Below, piece after piece: positions 62,194 through 64,000 of a DNA stretch of 64,000 nt. A program made the position numbers and the translations under genes. Position 1 is the stretch's first letter. Every line of letters starts with the position of its first letter. The notes beneath the pieces were generated by a model that did not search any database, was not told the DNA's origin, and saw only the letters and a program-made list of their open reading frames with translations. The stretch lies in NCBI GenBank assembly GCA_963573385.1, contig CAUYLG010065968.1, forward strand, positions 1-64,000. The letters are read 5' to 3'. The DNA comes from Cacajao melanocephalus. Lineage: Eukaryota; Chordata; Mammalia; Primates; Pitheciidae.

Positions 62194-63680
62194 GTGAAAA
62201 CAGACACATAGATCAGTGAAACAGACTAAATAACCCAGACATAAATCTATACTTCTAGAGTGAACTCATTTTTGACAAAAGTGCTAAGAATGTACATTGG
62301 CGAAAGGACAGTCTCTTCAATAAATGGTGCTGGGAAAACTGGTTATTGATATGCAAAATAATAAAATTGGCCCTTATCTCTCACAATGTAGAAAAATCAA
62401 ATCAAAATGAATTAAAAACTTAAATCTAAGCCCTTAAACTATGAAACTACTAAAACGTTGTGGAAACTCTCCAGAAAATTGGTCTGGGCAAAGATTTCTT
62501 GAAAAACACCCTACAAGCACAGGCAACCAAAGCAAAAATGGGCAAATAGGGTACATCAAGTTTAATAGATTCTGCACAGCAAAGGACAGAATTAACAAAG
62601 TGAAAAGACGACTAGCAGAATGCGAGAAAATATTTGCAAACTACCCATCTGACAAGAGATTAATAACTAGAATATATAAGGAGTTCAAACACTTTTATAG
62701 GATAAATATCTAACAATCTAATTTGAAAACTGGGCAAAAGTTTTGAATAGACATTTCTAAAAAAAAAAAGATTAGAATGGCAATGATATATAAGAAAATG
62801 TGCTCACATTTATGATCATCAGAGAAATGCAAATAAAGCTAAAATGAGATGCCATCTCATTCCAGTTAGAATGACTTTTATCTGAAAGTCAGGCAGTAAC
62901 AAATGCTGGCCAGGATGTGGAGAAAGAGGAACCCTGTTACACTGTTGGTGGCAATGTAAACTAATTCAACCACTATGGAGAATAGTTTAGAAGTTCTTCA
63001 AAAAAACGACAAATAGAGCTACCATATGATCTAATAATCTTACATTTAGGTATATACCCCAAAGAAAAGAAATCTGAATATTGAGGAGATATCTGCACTC
63101 CCCTGTATATTGTGTCACTATTCACAGGAGCCAAGATTTGGGAGCGACAGATGAATGAAGAAAATGTAGTGCATATACACAATGGTTTATTATTCAACCA
63201 TGAAGAAGAATGAGTTTCTATAATTTGCAACAACACAGATGGAACTGGAGGTCATTAAATGAAATAAGCCAGGTACAAAAAGACAAATTTTTCTCACTTA
63301 TTTGTGGTAGCAAAAAATGAAAATAACTGAAATCATGGAGACAGAGTTGAAAGATTGTTACCAGAGGTAGGGCAGGCTCTTAAGACTCTTGCGGGAAGTG
63401 GGGATGGTTAATAAGTACCAAAAGATGGTCAGAAAGAATAACTGAAAACTAATGTTTGCTAGCACAAGGGTGACAATAGTCAATAATAATTAATTATACA
63501 TTTTAGAATAACCAAAAGAGTGTATTTGGATTGTTTGTAACACAAAGGATAAATGATGGAGGTGATGAATACCCCATTTACCCTGAGGTGGTTATTATGC
63601 ATTGTATGCTTGTATCAGCATATTTTATGCAACCCATAAATTCATCTACTGTGTACCCACAACAATTAAAAATAAAAGTA
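62194..63680 (+). mobile_element. 5'-truncated L1 inserted in a minus-strand L1
   Basis: ORF2 3' portion (CAGACACATAGATCAGTGAA, AATAAATGGTGCTGGGAAAA, CAAACTACCCATCTGACAAG, GGAGAAAGAGGAACCCTGTT) and an L1M-type 3'UTR (CAAGGGTGACAATAGTCAAT, CACAAAGGATAAATGATGGA, CATCTACTGTGTACCCACAA). A diverged 18-bp target duplication (16 of 18 identical) lies at 61873-61890 and 63681-63698. An open 90-codon scrap at 62441-62713 is ORF2-derived. Confidence 0.94.
62441..62713 (+). pseudogene. L1 ORF2 C-terminal-region remnant
   Basis: A 90-codon frame. Its last part (CEKIFANYPSDKRLITRIYK) matches the L1 ORF2 block upstream of the cysteine-rich end, while the first part is shifted out of frame. Relic only. Confidence 0.9.
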
Positions 63681-63698
63681 AATAGTAATACCCATTCT

Positions 63699-64000
63699 GT
63701 CTGGTATAAGAAGGTATCTCATTGTGGTTTTGCTGTGAGTTTCTGTGATTAGTTACATTAAACATTTTTTATTTTTATTTTTTGTCCATTTATATGCCTT
63801 CTTTTGCAAAATGTCTCTTCATGTCTTTTTCCCACTTTTTTTGAATGAGGTTTTTGTTGTGGTTGTGTTGTTATTGTTAGAGTTCCTTGCAGATCCTTGA
63901 TATTAGTCCTTTGTCAGAGGAATAGTTTGATAGTATTTTCTCCCATTCTGTAGGTTGTTTGGTCATTTTGCTGATTACTTCTTTTGCTTTTCAGAAGCTT
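63699..64000 (-). mobile_element. L1 ORF2, reverse orientation, continuation beyond the window
   Basis: Resumes exactly where the 61145-61890 piece stopped: GTCTGGTATAAGAAGGTATC, TCATTGTGGTTTTGCTGTGA, AATGTCTCTTCATGTCTTTT, GATATTAGTCCTTTGTCAGA, TTTTCTCCCATTCTGTAGGT and CTTTTGCTTTTCAGAAGCTT. The element is cut by the window edge, so its full length is unknown. Confidence 0.93.

Overview
The window looks like primate, most likely human, nuclear DNA from a gene-poor, AT-rich region. The evidence is several dimeric Alu elements (one with AluY/Sc-type bases), an L1PA-like element with a 5' inversion, a THE1/MST-type LTR, and a background of older mammalian repeats (MIR, L2, L1M, MLT1, MLT2, a hAT relic). 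I find no functional host protein-coding gene, tRNA, rRNA, CRISPR array or bacterial-style operon. The longest open frames are about 60-126 codons. They are either translations of repeats (L1 ORF2 scraps, L1 5'UTR, polypyrimidine tract, Alu) or chance frames in AT-rich sequence. Subfamily names come from memory of consensus sequences and were not checked by a search.

Layout. 0-15 kb is mostly unassigned AT-rich DNA with a long polypyrimidine tract (91-368), L2 and MIR relics (one MIR split by an AT-rich expansion), a minus-strand MLT1 LTR (6354-6738), an Alu left monomer (7278-7404), a short L1 3' tail (9092-9218), a cruciform-capable TA/CA tract (10685-10790) and a hAT relic (12988-13188). 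A solo THE1/MST LTR with a 5-bp target duplication lies at 15277-15624. From 16.8 to 19.9 kb is a deleted plus-strand L1, followed by an AluS (20499-20836).

The main structure is the 21.7-33.0 kb nest. An ancient plus-strand L1M is split by a solo MLT2-type LTR with a GTAGG duplication (22538-22986). It is split again by a 7.45-kb essentially full-length L1 (23583-31032) flanked by a 14-bp perfect target duplication. A 135-139-bp duplication (32264-32503) lies in its distal arm. From 33 to 44 kb come a probable second L1M fragment, three MLT1/MaLR LTRs, an AluJ, another long L1M (38875-41525), the L1 with a 5' inversion (41931-43480) and a minus-strand MLT1 end. From 44.9 to 50.0 kb is a minus-strand L1 containing a small block in the opposite orientation. 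Older L1, Alu, L2, MIR and MLT1 copies fill 52-60.7 kb. The window ends in a nest in which a minus-strand L1 is split by a plus-strand L1, with an Alu exactly at one junction (61145-64000).

There is no pathway or operon logic here: the units are dead or dying retroelements. What they offer is a relative chronology of insertions, several exact target duplications, and local rearrangements and non-B DNA tracts worth checking. I did not find a new biological system.
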